A stretch of 64,000 nt of DNA from CAYOEJ01 sp964403015 (GTDB taxonomy: Bacteria > Actinomycetota > Actinomycetes > Actinomycetales > Actinomycetaceae). The notes beneath the pieces were generated by a model. The model had not been told where the DNA came from, did no database searches, and saw nothing but the letters and a program-made list of their open reading frames with translations. The position numbers were made by a program, and so were the translations under genes. The stretch is taken from assembly GCA_964403015.1 (NCBI GenBank), contig CAYOEJ010000005.1:1-64000 (forward strand), read 5' to 3'. How positions within the stretch are numbered: the stretch's first letter is position 1; each line of letters opens with the position of its first letter. This document shows positions 44,403 to 52,841 of this stretch, one piece after another.

Positions 44403-45398
44403 ATGCCTGCATTGACTACATCCGTTAAGGATGAAATCTGCACGGTATATCCGGGCAATTCGTCGTCAATGGTTGCCGAAATCTCCACGATGTTTCGGTT
44501 TGCCGGCGGCCTACAGATCAACTCGGGCCTCGTCACACTTCAAGCTGAACTGACTCATCCAGGATCGGCTCGACACCTGTGGGAATTGCTGCGCAAGGTC
44601 TACAGCATTGAGCCGGAAATCATTGCCGTGAAGAACAACATGCGTCATGGTAACCACTACATTGTTCGCGTCAGTCAGGACGGAGAACGTCTTGCCCGCA
44701 GGGTGGGTATTCTCGACACCCAAGGGCGGCCGGTGAGAGGGCTTGCGCCACAGATCGTTGGAGGCAGCAAGGCGGATGCGAGCGCCGCGTGGCGCGGTGC
44801 ATTCCTTGCGCGCGGCACTCTCATGGAGCCTGGGCGTAACGCTGCCCTCGAGGTTACCTGCCCCTCACTAGAGGCTGCATATGCGATCGGCGGTCTCGCT
44901 CGCCGTATGGACATTCCTTATCGTGCCCGCCAATCTCGCGGTGCACACCGCGTTGATATTCGTGAGGGAGATGCAATCGCATCCATGCTCATCAGGATTG
45001 GCGGCCATGATTCTGTCATTCGCTGGGAAGAGCTTCGCACCGAGCGTGAAGTTCACGGACATGCGAATAGGCTCGCGAATTTCGATGACGCTAATATGCG
45101 CAGGAGCGCCGACGCCGCCGTGGTGGCTGTTATTCGTGTCAAGCGCGCGTTCGAAATCCTCGGAGACGACATCCCAGATAACCTTCGCGAGGCTGGAAAC
45201 TTCCGGATCCAGTATCCCGAGGACTCATTGAACCTCCTTGGGGAGCGTCTGAATCCGGCTGCCACGAAGGATGCGGTGGCCGGCCGTCTTCGCCGTCTCA
45301 ACACGATGGCGGATAAACGTGCAGCCGAACTCGGTATCCCCAACACGATGGATGCCGTGGACGAAGCCGAACGTGTATCAAAGCGCACACCTCGATAG
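44403..45398 (+). CDS. whiA: WhiA sporulation/cell-division regulator
   Basis: WhiA joins a LAGLIDADG homing-endonuclease-like fold (about residues 15-200, DNA-cleaving residues not expected) to a C-terminal helix-turn-helix (about 255-320, RFLGERLNP-like segment NLLGERLNPAATK). In Streptomyces it activates division genes with WhiB. The organism need not sporulate, as WhiA is conserved in non-sporulating actinobacteria. It has 331 aa. The Shine-Dalgarno sequence GAGGACGAAGTGA precedes ATG 44403. Confidence 0.95.
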   Translation: MPALTTSVKDEICTVYPGNSSSMVAEISTMFRFAGGLQINSGLVTLQAELTHPGSARHLWELLRKVYSIEPEIIAVKNNMRHGNHYIVRVSQDGERLARRVGILDTQGRPVRGLAPQIVGGSKADASAAWRGAFLARGTLMEPGRNAALEVTCPSLEAAYAIGGLARRMDIPYRARQSRGAHRVDIREGDAIASMLIRIGGHDSVIRWEELRTEREVHGHANRLANFDDANMRRSADAAVVAVIRVKRAFEILGDDIPDNLREAGNFRIQYPEDSLNLLGERLNPAATKDAVAGRLRRLNTMADKRAAELGIPNTMDAVDEAERVSKRTPR

Positions 45399-45492
45399 GG
45401 GCCAAAGTCTCTCTTTCGTCTCAATGCACTCCGCTCACTGTGAAAAAGTGCGCTTGATCTGACCCGTAAATGCCCACACTGACTCTTTAACG

Positions 45493-45498
45493 GTAGAA
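45493..45498 (+). promoter_or_regulatory. Candidate -10 box for the gap-pgk-tpiA operon
   Basis: TAGAAT in the 212-nt space between whiA and gap, preceded by a TTTAACGG stretch; no clear -35 element. It would give a leader of about 105 nt. Confidence 0.35.
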
Positions 45499-45610
45499 TC
45501 ATTACGGATCGAAAGACGAGCCCGAGAAGTGCTCGGTTCGGATTTCGTGAGATGCGGGGCGACCCGCTCAATGATCACTACGTGCACGAAGCTGCACAAG
45601 GAGGATAAGA

Positions 45611-46615
45611 GTGACTATTCGCGTTGGTATTAACGGCTTTGGACGTATTGGCCGCAACTTCACCCGTGCAGTTTTGGCATCGGGTGCCGACATCGACATC
45701 GTTGCGGTGAATGACCTCACCGATAACAAGACTCTCGCACACTTGCTCAAGTACGACTCGATCCTCGGCAAGCTGGATGAGGACGTCACCTACACTGATG
45801 ACTCCATCAAGATTGGCGACAAGGAATTCAAGGCTCTTGCCGAGAAGGATCCGGCACAGCTGCCTTGGGGCGAGCTCGGTGCAGACATCGTCATCGAGTC
45901 CACCGGTCGCTTCACCAATGCTGAGGCTGCCAAGGCTCACATCGAGGCTGGCGCTAAGAAGGTCATCATCTCCGCTCCGGCGAAGAACGAAGATGCAACC
46001 TTCGTCATGGGTGTTAACGAGGGCGACTACGATCCCGAGAACCACCACATCATTTCTAACGCATCGTGCACCACCAACTGCCTTGCACCTCTTGCCAAGG
46101 TTCTCAACGATGAGTTCGGCATCGTGAAGGGTCTCATGACCACCGTTCACGCTTACACCGCCGATCAGAACCTTCAGGACGGCCCGCACTCCGACCTTCG
46201 TCGTTCCCGTGCTGCCGCTCTCAACATTGTTCCGACCAAGACCGGCGCCGCAGCTGCCGTTTCCTTGGTACTCCCGGAGCTCAAGGGCAAGTTCGATGGC
46301 TACGCGCTCCGCGTGCCGGTTGCTACCGGTTCCGCAGTCGACCTCACGTTCGAGGCTGAGAAGGAAGTTACCGTTGAGTCCGTCAACGCTGCAGTCAAGG
46401 CTGCCGCTGAAGGTCCGCTCAAGGGCATTCTTGCTTACACCGAGGATCCCATCGTGTCCAAGGACATCGAGACCGATCCGCACTCCTCGATCTTCGACGC
46501 TGGCCTGACCAAGGTCATCGACGGCCAGGTCAAGGTTGTTTCTTGGTACGACAACGAGTGGGGCTACTCCAGCCGCCTCGTTGATCTCACCGTTCTCGTT
46601 GGCGAGAAGCTCTGA
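45611..46615 (+). CDS. gap: Glyceraldehyde-3-phosphate dehydrogenase
   Basis: It oxidises glyceraldehyde 3-phosphate to 1,3-bisphosphoglycerate with NAD. GINGFGRIGRNF is the dinucleotide loop, and SNASCTTNCLAP carries the catalytic Cys and conserved flanks. WYDNEWGYSSR is near the C-terminus. It has 334 aa. GTG 45611 follows AAGGAGGATAAGA, a very strong Shine-Dalgarno sequence. Codon use is highly biased, as expected for an abundant enzyme. Confidence 0.97.
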   Translation: MTIRVGINGFGRIGRNFTRAVLASGADIDIVAVNDLTDNKTLAHLLKYDSILGKLDEDVTYTDDSIKIGDKEFKALAEKDPAQLPWGELGADIVIESTGRFTNAEAAKAHIEAGAKKVIISAPAKNEDATFVMGVNEGDYDPENHHIISNASCTTNCLAPLAKVLNDEFGIVKGLMTTVHAYTADQNLQDGPHSDLRRSRAAALNIVPTKTGAAAAVSLVLPELKGKFDGYALRVPVATGSAVDLTFEAEKEVTVESVNAAVKAAAEGPLKGILAYTEDPIVSKDIETDPHSSIFDAGLTKVIDGQVKVVSWYDNEWGYSSRLVDLTVLVGEKL

Positions 46616-46634
46616 GCTTCTAGCTAATGACTTC

Positions 46635-46675
46635 GCACAGGCCCGTGCATGCACCTCGCATGTGCGGGCCTGTGC
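46635..46675 (+). terminator. Strong hairpin between gap and pgk (processing or partial terminator)
   Basis: GCACAGGCCCG pairs with CGGGCCTGTGC (11 bp) and, after a 2-nt mismatch, CATG pairs with CATG. The loop is 7 nt. There is no T-tract, so partial termination, RNase processing or 3'-end protection of gap mRNA are all possible. Confidence 0.55.
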
Positions 46676-46709
46676 ACGAAAAGACTTCCCGTTCTAACAA
46701 AGGAGAAGA

Positions 46710-47903
46710 ATGAGGACCATTGATTCGCTCGGCGATCTCGCCGGCAAGAAAGTTTTCGTTCGATCGGACTTCAACGTTCCGCTCGATGACGATAAGAACA
46801 TTACCGACGACGGCCGCATCCGCGCCGCACTTCCCACCATTACCCGTCTCGCCGACGCCGGTGCGAAAGTTATCGTCTCGGCTCACCTCGGCCGCCCCAA
46901 GGGTCAGGTCAAGCCAGAATTTTCACTCGAACCAGTTGCAAAGCGTCTAGCCGAGCTTCTGGACAAGGATGTCAAGCTTGCGAAGGACACCGTAGGGGAG
47001 GACGCCAAGCGTCTCACCTCGGAGATGGAGGACGGCGACGTCGTCCTTCTCGAAAATGTTCGCTTTGATCCCCGTGAAGATTCCAAGACCGATTCTGAGC
47101 GCGAAGAGCTCGCCAAGGAATACGCAGCTCTCGCGGATGCGTTCGTATCCGATGGATTCGGCGTCGTCCACCGCAAGCAGGCCTCCGTTTACGATATCGC
47201 TAAGGAACTGCCCTCGGCGGCAGGCGAACTCGTCTTCAAGGAGATCGACTCGCTGTCAAAGGCAACCACGAACCCTGAGCGTCCCTACACGGTCATCCTC
47301 GGTGGTTCCAAGGTTTCGGACAAGCTCGGTGTGATCGAGAACCTCATCGAGAAGGCCGATCGTCTTCTCATTGGTGGCGGCATGGCCTACACCTTCCTCA
47401 AGGCGCAGGGCCACGAGGTAGGATCCTCACTTCTTGAAGAGGATCAGGTCGATACGGCCAAGTCGTTCCTCGAGAAGGCCAAGGCTAAGGGCGTAGAGCT
47501 GATGCTTCCCACGGATAACGTGACAGCAGCAGAGTTCAAGGCGGATTCACCGGCCTCTGAGCATGCCTCGGATTCTATTCCTAGTGACGAGATGGGTCTG
47601 GACATCGGTCCTGAGACCGCCAAGGCATATGCACAAGCAATCTCAGACTCGAAGACCATCGTCTGGAACGGCCCCATGGGCGTATTCGAGTTTGACGCTT
47701 TCTCAAAGGGAACGCGCGCCGTTGCTGAGGCTATGCAGAACGCTGAAGGATTCACCATCGTCGGCGGTGGAGACTCCGCAGCAGCCGTTCGCACACTCGG
47801 TTTTGACGAAGAGAAGTTCAACCACATTTCCACCGGCGGTGGCGCCTCCCTCGAATACCTTGAGGGTAAGGAACTCCCCGGCATCGCAGTTTTGGAGGAC
47901 TGA
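46710..47903 (+). CDS. pgk: Phosphoglycerate kinase
   Basis: It makes ATP from 1,3-bisphosphoglycerate. Motifs include VFVRSDFNVPLD, SAHLGRPKG, VLLENVRFDPRED, FGVVHRKQAS, ILGGSKVSDKLG, WNGPMGVFE and the nucleotide loop VGGGDSAAAV. It has 397 aa. ATG 46710 follows AAAGGAGAAGA. It sits 3 nt from tpiA, the standard glycolytic order. Confidence 0.97.
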   Translation: MRTIDSLGDLAGKKVFVRSDFNVPLDDDKNITDDGRIRAALPTITRLADAGAKVIVSAHLGRPKGQVKPEFSLEPVAKRLAELLDKDVKLAKDTVGEDAKRLTSEMEDGDVVLLENVRFDPREDSKTDSEREELAKEYAALADAFVSDGFGVVHRKQASVYDIAKELPSAAGELVFKEIDSLSKATTNPERPYTVILGGSKVSDKLGVIENLIEKADRLLIGGGMAYTFLKAQGHEVGSSLLEEDQVDTAKSFLEKAKAKGVELMLPTDNVTAAEFKADSPASEHASDSIPSDEMGLDIGPETAKAYAQAISDSKTIVWNGPMGVFEFDAFSKGTRAVAEAMQNAEGFTIVGGGDSAAAVRTLGFDEEKFNHISTGGGASLEYLEGKELPGIAVLED

Positions 47904-47906
47904 AAC

Positions 47907-48683
47907 ATGGCACGTACCCCAATTATGGCCGGTAACTGGAAGATGAACCTCGATCACCTCGAGGCAACCTCGCTAGTTCAAAAGCTTGCATGGACCCTCA
48001 AGGATCTCAAGCATGACTACGAGAACGTCGAGGTTGCGGTTATTCCACCGTTCACCGACATTCGCTCCGTACAGACCCTCGTGGATGCTGAGGAGTTCGA
48101 TATCAAGTACGGCGCCCAGGACGTCTCCGTACACGACTCCGGTGCATACACCGGCGAAGTCTCGACCGCAATGCTCTCCAAGCTCGGCGTCACCTACGTC
48201 GTCGTCGGCCACTCGGAGCGCCGCGAGTACCATGGCGAATCCAACGAGCTGATCGGCCAAAAGGCAAAGAAGGTTCTGGACGCTGGCATGACTCCGATCA
48301 TGTGCTGCGGCGAGGCACTGGAGATCCGCAAGGAAGGCACGCACGTCGAGTACGTGCTCGGCCAGATTGATGAGATGCTCAAGGATCTTTCCGCGGAGGA
48401 AGTTGCCAAATCTATCATCGCCTATGAGCCCGTATGGGCCATTGGTACCGGTGAAGTTGCAACTCCCGAAGATGCGCAGGAGGTGTGCGGAGCTATCCGT
48501 AACCGGATCGTCGAACTTTTCGACGACGCCACGGCCGAAGCTGTTCGCATTCAGTACGGCGGTTCCGTGAAGTCGGATAACGTCAAGGAGATCATGGCTA
48601 AGCCAGACGTCGATGGCGCTCTGGTGGGCGGTGCATCCCTCAAGGCAGACGAGTTCGCAAAGATTGTGACCTACCAAGCCTAA
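47907..48683 (+). CDS. tpiA: Triosephosphate isomerase
   Basis: It interconverts DHAP and glyceraldehyde 3-phosphate. AGNWKMN carries the Lys, VVGHSERR the electrophilic His, YEPVWAIGTG the catalytic Glu with loop 6, and YGGSVK the phosphate site. It has 258 aa. It begins 3 nt after pgk with GGAGG in the end of pgk. An inverted repeat follows the stop. Confidence 0.97.
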   Translation: MARTPIMAGNWKMNLDHLEATSLVQKLAWTLKDLKHDYENVEVAVIPPFTDIRSVQTLVDAEEFDIKYGAQDVSVHDSGAYTGEVSTAMLSKLGVTYVVVGHSERREYHGESNELIGQKAKKVLDAGMTPIMCCGEALEIRKEGTHVEYVLGQIDEMLKDLSAEEVAKSIIAYEPVWAIGTGEVATPEDAQEVCGAIRNRIVELFDDATAEAVRIQYGGSVKSDNVKEIMAKPDVDGALVGGASLKADEFAKIVTYQA

Positions 48684-48690
48684 AATCACA

Positions 48691-48730
48691 GAAAGCGCGG
48701 TGCTATGGATTTCATGGCCACCGCGCTTTC
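48691..48730 (+). terminator. Terminator-like inverted repeat after tpiA
   Basis: GAAAGCGCGGTG and CACCGCGCTTTC form a perfect 12-bp stem with a 16-nt loop. The 3' arm ends CTTTC then TTG, so the T-tract is poor. Confidence 0.65.
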
Positions 48731-48766
48731 TTGTACACTGATTCGGTACATACCTCGTAAGAAAAG

Positions 48767-49021
48767 TTGAGTCTCTTGGACGTTCTCCTCATTGTTTTCT
48801 CCGTGCTTCTCGTGATCTCGAGCCTTCTGCTTATCGGATCGATCCTTCTTCATAAGGGCCGAGGTGGCGGCATCTCAGACATGTTCGGCGGCGGCATCTC
48901 TACAGCGATGCGCTCATCGGGCGTCGCTGAGCGCAACCTCAACCGCATCACGGTAGGCGTTGCACTCGTGTGGATCACCTCCGTGGTACTGATCGGACTC
49001 ATAACGAAGGCGATGTACTAA
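48767..49021 (+). CDS. secG: SecG preprotein translocase subunit
   Basis: SecG stabilises the SecYEG export channel. The 84-aa protein has two membrane helices (about residues 3-26 and 62-82) with the conserved LLHKGRGGGISDMFGGG loop and RNLNRIT. No ATG is available. TTG 48767 is given, but TTG 48776 (giving MDVLLIVF) is equally plausible and neither has a clear Shine-Dalgarno sequence. It lies downstream of tpiA as in mycobacteria; ppc, which sits nearby there, is absent. Confidence 0.9.
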   Translation: MSLLDVLLIVFSVLLVISSLLLIGSILLHKGRGGGISDMFGGGISTAMRSSGVAERNLNRITVGVALVWITSVVLIGLITKAMY

Positions 49022-49033
49022 GAATTTTTGTAC

Positions 49034-49067
49034 AAAGAGGCGGGGAGCTCATGCTCCCCGCCTCTTT
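49034..49067 (+). terminator. Intrinsic terminator after secG
   Basis: AAAGAGGCGGGGAGC, loop TCAT, GCTCCCCGCCTCTTT is a perfect 15-bp stem whose 3' arm ends in TTT. Confidence 0.88.
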
Positions 49068-49181
49068 GCCGTTTCTGCGATGTAGTGCGCATCTGACGCG
49101 CATCATCGGGCCCGCCTCTAGTGCATAACTAGCTGGCCCGCGAACTACCGCGGAACCCGATAATCGCCTCTCCGCTGTGGT

Positions 49182-50105
49182 CTAGGAGTCGAGAAGCGGC
49201 AAACCGTTGATCAGGGTATCGGCATATTCGATGTCGTCGCCCAATGTACGTAGTTCCTCGATGAGCAAGTGTTCGAGAGTACGCCTGGGCATTGGGATTT
49301 GGAGCTGCTGGCGTCCGGGACGATTGAGATAGGCAACGTCGTCTCCGTTGGGACGCACGATCTCTAGCACACCGGACTTTCGGAAGAGCCGCACGGCGTT
49401 GATTCCGGGACCTTCCCCGCGAATCGCTGCTGCTGGAACACCAAGGCGAAGCCCGAGCCAAGCGGCCAGAAGATTTGCGCCACCTCGATCGATATTGCCT
49501 TCCACTTCAACGCGATCAATTGCCTCGTGTGGCGGCTCATCAATAAGAGCGGCCACCTGACCACGCCACAGAGTGATGCTTGCCCACGAAAGGTCTGTAT
49601 CACCAGGCTGGCGGTGGTTTGCCATGGCGGTCATTTTTACCATGGGGCTCTTGGTTGAATTGGCGTCTGTAATACGACGGCGAGAGATGCGCCCAAGCGC
49701 AGTTCGGGAAGGCTTGGTCGGGGCTTCTTGGACCCACCACGTCATCACGGTGGCATCGGGCAGGAGAAGAGGCATAACGAGACTCGCCTGATCCTCACCA
49801 GCACCGTTCGACGGACGAAGAATAACCACCTCGGTCAGCCCCACATCACCGCCCACGATGATCTCCGCGTCAAGATTTGCTTCACCATCGTGCTTCGCAT
49901 CGGGCAGAAGCACGATAATTCGGCACGGATGCGCACGCGTGACTGCGGTAGCTGTGCCAATTGCGCGCTGCACACCTTCCTCGTCCCGGACCACCGCAAT
50001 AAGCGTGAGAACGCGTCCAAGCGCGGTCGAGCCAGATTCGGTGCGAAGGGCGTCGAGGCGCTTGGCAACCTTCGTGGAGGTTGTTCCTGAAATAGTTTCA
50101 CTCAT
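49182..50105 (-). CDS. opcA: OpcA, glucose-6-phosphate dehydrogenase assembly protein
   Basis: OpcA is needed for assembly and activity of the actinobacterial and cyanobacterial Zwf. The 307-aa protein has the conserved VMTWWVQEAP and DLSWASITLWRGQVA segments and the C-terminal LEIVRPNG region. ATG 50105 has AAGGAG immediately before it, overlapping the zwf stop region, so it is translated right after zwf. The pgl gene that usually follows opcA is missing; the secG terminator region comes instead. Confidence 0.93.
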   Translation of the reverse strand: MSETISGTTSTKVAKRLDALRTESGSTALGRVLTLIAVVRDEEGVQRAIGTATAVTRAHPCRIIVLLPDAKHDGEANLDAEIIVGGDVGLTEVVILRPSNGAGEDQASLVMPLLLPDATVMTWWVQEAPTKPSRTALGRISRRRITDANSTKSPMVKMTAMANHRQPGDTDLSWASITLWRGQVAALIDEPPHEAIDRVEVEGNIDRGGANLLAAWLGLRLGVPAAAIRGEGPGINAVRLFRKSGVLEIVRPNGDDVAYLNRPGRQQLQIPMPRRTLEHLLIEELRTLGDDIEYADTLINGLPLLDS

Positions 50106-50114
50106 GGTTTCTCC

Positions 50115-51653
50115 TTAGGCCCTGCGCCACTTGCGGCCATCGACTTCGAGCATGTCATTTGACGACGTCGGACCCCACGAACCAGGTGGATAGAGCTCCA
50201 GTGGTCCGCTCTGATTCTCCCAATACTTGGTTGCAGGATCGACCAGCTTCCAAGAAAGCTCGAGCTCACGTTGATGGGGGAAGAGTGGAGGTTCTCCGAG
50301 GAGTACATCGAGAATGAGGCGCTCATAGGCTTCGGGCGCGTACTCGGTGAACGCATGACCGTAGCCAAAATCCATCGTGACGTCACGAAGACGCATGTCT
50401 GACCCGGGCACCTTGGATCCAAACCGGAAAGTCACTCCTTCTTCAGGTTGGATCCGGATGACCAACATGTTCTTGCCGAGTGTGCTGCTTTGTTCCTCGG
50501 TGAATGGGAGGAACGGCGGCTTTCTAAAGACGATCGCCACCTCTGTGACGCGTCGGCCTAGTCGCTTACCGGCCCGCAGGTAGAACGGCACGCCAGCCCA
50601 GCGTCGAGTGTCGATGGCGAGCTTGAGAGCCGCATACGTGTCAGTACGAGAGTCGCTGGCAACGCCGTCTTCTTCAAGGTAGGACGGAACGTACTCACCA
50701 CCCTGCCAGCCGCCGTCGTACTGAGCGAACACGGAGGATTCGTTGACCTCGCCCCAGAGTCGCGTCGCTTCAAGAACCGTTTCTTTTTCACGACGCAGCG
50801 CACCGGGCTCAAGCGACGTGGGCTCTTCCATCGCTGTGAGAGCTAGGAGCTGCAATAGGTGGTTCTGGAGCACATCGCGGGCAGCGCCAACGCCGTCGTA
50901 GTAGCCGCCTCGTCCTTCAATTCCGATGTCTTCCGCCATAGTGATCTGAACATGGTCCACGTGGGCGCCATTCCAGATGGGCTCGAAAAACTCATTGGCA
51001 AAGCGTAGCGCGAGGATGTTCTGTACCGTCTCCTTGCCAAGGTAGTGGTCGATCCTAAAGATCGACTCTTCGTCAAAGACCGAGGTGACAACTTCGTTGA
51101 GTTCCTGCGATGAGGCGAGATCATGGCCGAAAGGTTTTTCGACCACCACCCGACGCCAGCCGCTCTTTCCGGCGTCGTTGTCCAGGCCGGCGTCCTTCAA
51201 CGAGGTAAGCACAGTTGAAAAGAGATTTGGCGGGATCGCGAGGTAATAAGCATAGTTCCCTCCGGTACCTCGCTCTGATTCGGCCTCGTCGAGCACTTTG
51301 GAAAGTTCTGCATAGGTTGCTGGATCGTCATATTCACCCAGCACCATCCGGAATCCATCCATCATCTGTTTGATGGTGGTTTCGTTGATTCCAGTTTTCG
51401 CGCCGTTACGCATGGATTCCTCAACGAAAGCGGCGATTTCTTCGGCGCTCTTCTTGGGTCGCGCAACTCCGACCAGAGTGAACGACGGCGGAAGCAGCCC
51501 GCGGTTTGCTAAGTCATAGATAGCCGGGAGCACCTTGCGCTCAGATAGGTCGCCCGTGATGCCATAGAGAACGAGGCCGCACGGTCCCGCGATGCGCTGC
51601 ATGCGCCGGTCTGAAGGCGATACCAGCGGGTTATCCCACTCTTCTTTGGCCAT
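50115..51653 (-). CDS. zwf: Glucose-6-phosphate 1-dehydrogenase
   Basis: It oxidises glucose 6-phosphate with NADP at the entry of the pentose phosphate pathway. The nucleotide site is YGITGDLSERKVLPA, and RIDHYLGKETVQN holds the catalytic Lys and His region. The 512-aa product assumes ATG 51653; an upstream in-frame start would add about 15 unlike residues and would overlap the terminator. The gene lies behind a factor-independent terminator, so it is expressed by read-through or by a promoter I cannot see. Confidence 0.96.
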   Translation of the reverse strand: MAKEEWDNPLVSPSDRRMQRIAGPCGLVLYGITGDLSERKVLPAIYDLANRGLLPPSFTLVGVARPKKSAEEIAAFVEESMRNGAKTGINETTIKQMMDGFRMVLGEYDDPATYAELSKVLDEAESERGTGGNYAYYLAIPPNLFSTVLTSLKDAGLDNDAGKSGWRRVVVEKPFGHDLASSQELNEVVTSVFDEESIFRIDHYLGKETVQNILALRFANEFFEPIWNGAHVDHVQITMAEDIGIEGRGGYYDGVGAARDVLQNHLLQLLALTAMEEPTSLEPGALRREKETVLEATRLWGEVNESSVFAQYDGGWQGGEYVPSYLEEDGVASDSRTDTYAALKLAIDTRRWAGVPFYLRAGKRLGRRVTEVAIVFRKPPFLPFTEEQSSTLGKNMLVIRIQPEEGVTFRFGSKVPGSDMRLRDVTMDFGYGHAFTEYAPEAYERLILDVLLGEPPLFPHQRELELSWKLVDPATKYWENQSGPLELYPPGSWGPTSSNDMLEVDGRKWRRA

Positions 51654-51671
51654 TTTTAACACCCCTGTGTT

Positions 51672-51712
51672 CGATAAAAATGAAGGTGGCTCGGGCAATA
51701 ACCCGAGCCACC
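51672..51712 (-). terminator. Intrinsic terminator between tal and zwf
   Basis: On the minus strand GGTGGCTCGGG, loop TTATTG, CCCGAGCCACC (11 bp, perfect) is followed by TTCATTTTTATCG. It starts 22 nt after the tal stop and points in the direction of the operon. Confidence 0.85.
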
Positions 51713-51733
51713 ACCATGTGTATGTTTACCAGC

Positions 51734-52831
51734 TTATTCCATCGCGTCCTGAACTGTCTCAATTAGTTCATTCCAAGCGATTTCAAACTTCTCGACGCCT
51801 TCATCTTCGAGCTGCTCGGTCACTTGACGGAAATCGACGCCGAGGCGCACGATCTTCTCAAGCACGCGCTTGCCAGATTCGATGTTGGGACGAATCGTAT
51901 CGCCTTCGAGGTTGGCACTTTCGGCTGATGCCTCAAGAGTAGCCTCCGGCATCGTGTTGACGACGTTCTTCGCCACGAGTTGGTCCACATACATCGTGGG
52001 GGAGTACTCGGGGTTCTTCACGCCGGTCGATGCCCACAGAGGACGCTGCACATTTGCACCCTGGGATGCGAGCTTCTTAAAACGATCGGATTCCTCGAAA
52101 ACCTCGATATAGGCGCCATAGGCGACCCGCGCGTTTGCCACGCCCGCCTTGCCACGCATGGCAAGTGCATCGGGACCGCCAAGCTTTTCGAGACGCTTAT
52201 CAACTTCAGTATCTACACGGGATACGAAGAATGATGCCACGGAGTGGATCTTTGACAGATCGTGTCCATTTTCCGCAGCCTTTTCAAGGCCCGTGAGGTA
52301 GGCATCAATGACTTCGCGATAGCGTTCAACCGAGAAGATCAGCGTCACGTTCACACTGATACCCTCGGCAATCGTTGCCGTGATAGCCGGAAGGCCGGCG
52401 CCGGTTGCCGGGATCTTGATCATCGCATTGGGGCGATCCACAAGTTCCCACAGTTCCTTGGCCTGCAGGTAGGTCTTCTCACTTTGGCGAGCAAGCCGAG
52501 GATCAACCTCGATCGAGACGCGTCCGTCGTAGCCACCCGTTGCCGCGAAAGTCTCTGTGAAGAGATCGCACGCGTCACGAACGTCGTCAGTGGTCAGGGT
52601 CGTAATAACCTTCTCCACGCTTGCGCCTTCGTCTGCCAGACGGCTGACGTCTTCCGCGTAGTCTTCTGACCCAGAGATTGCAGCTTGGAAGATGGCGGGG
52701 TTGGTGGTGACGCCCACGACGGAGCTGGAGTCGACCAGATCCTTCAGGTTACCGGTTGTTACCCGGTTCCTCGAGAGGTCGTCAAGCCAGATTGACACTC
52801 CAAGGTTGGAGAGTTCAGCTAGTTTGCTCAT
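51734..52831 (-). CDS. tal: Transaldolase
   Basis: It moves a dihydroxyacetone unit between sugar phosphates through a Schiff-base Lys (NAMIKIPATGAGL). VTTNPAIFQ near the N-terminus and SFFVSRVDTEVD are signatures of the long actinobacterial transaldolase. It has 365 aa. ATG 52831 has AAAGGAAGATC upstream; the longer frame would run into tkt. It is 10 nt after tkt. Confidence 0.96.
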   Translation of the reverse strand: MSKLAELSNLGVSIWLDDLSRNRVTTGNLKDLVDSSSVVGVTTNPAIFQAAISGSEDYAEDVSRLADEGASVEKVITTLTTDDVRDACDLFTETFAATGGYDGRVSIEVDPRLARQSEKTYLQAKELWELVDRPNAMIKIPATGAGLPAITATIAEGISVNVTLIFSVERYREVIDAYLTGLEKAAENGHDLSKIHSVASFFVSRVDTEVDKRLEKLGGPDALAMRGKAGVANARVAYGAYIEVFEESDRFKKLASQGANVQRPLWASTGVKNPEYSPTMYVDQLVAKNVVNTMPEATLEASAESANLEGDTIRPNIESGKRVLEKIVRLGVDFRQVTEQLEDEGVEKFEIAWNELIETVQDAME

Positions 52832-52841
52832 GATCTTCCTT

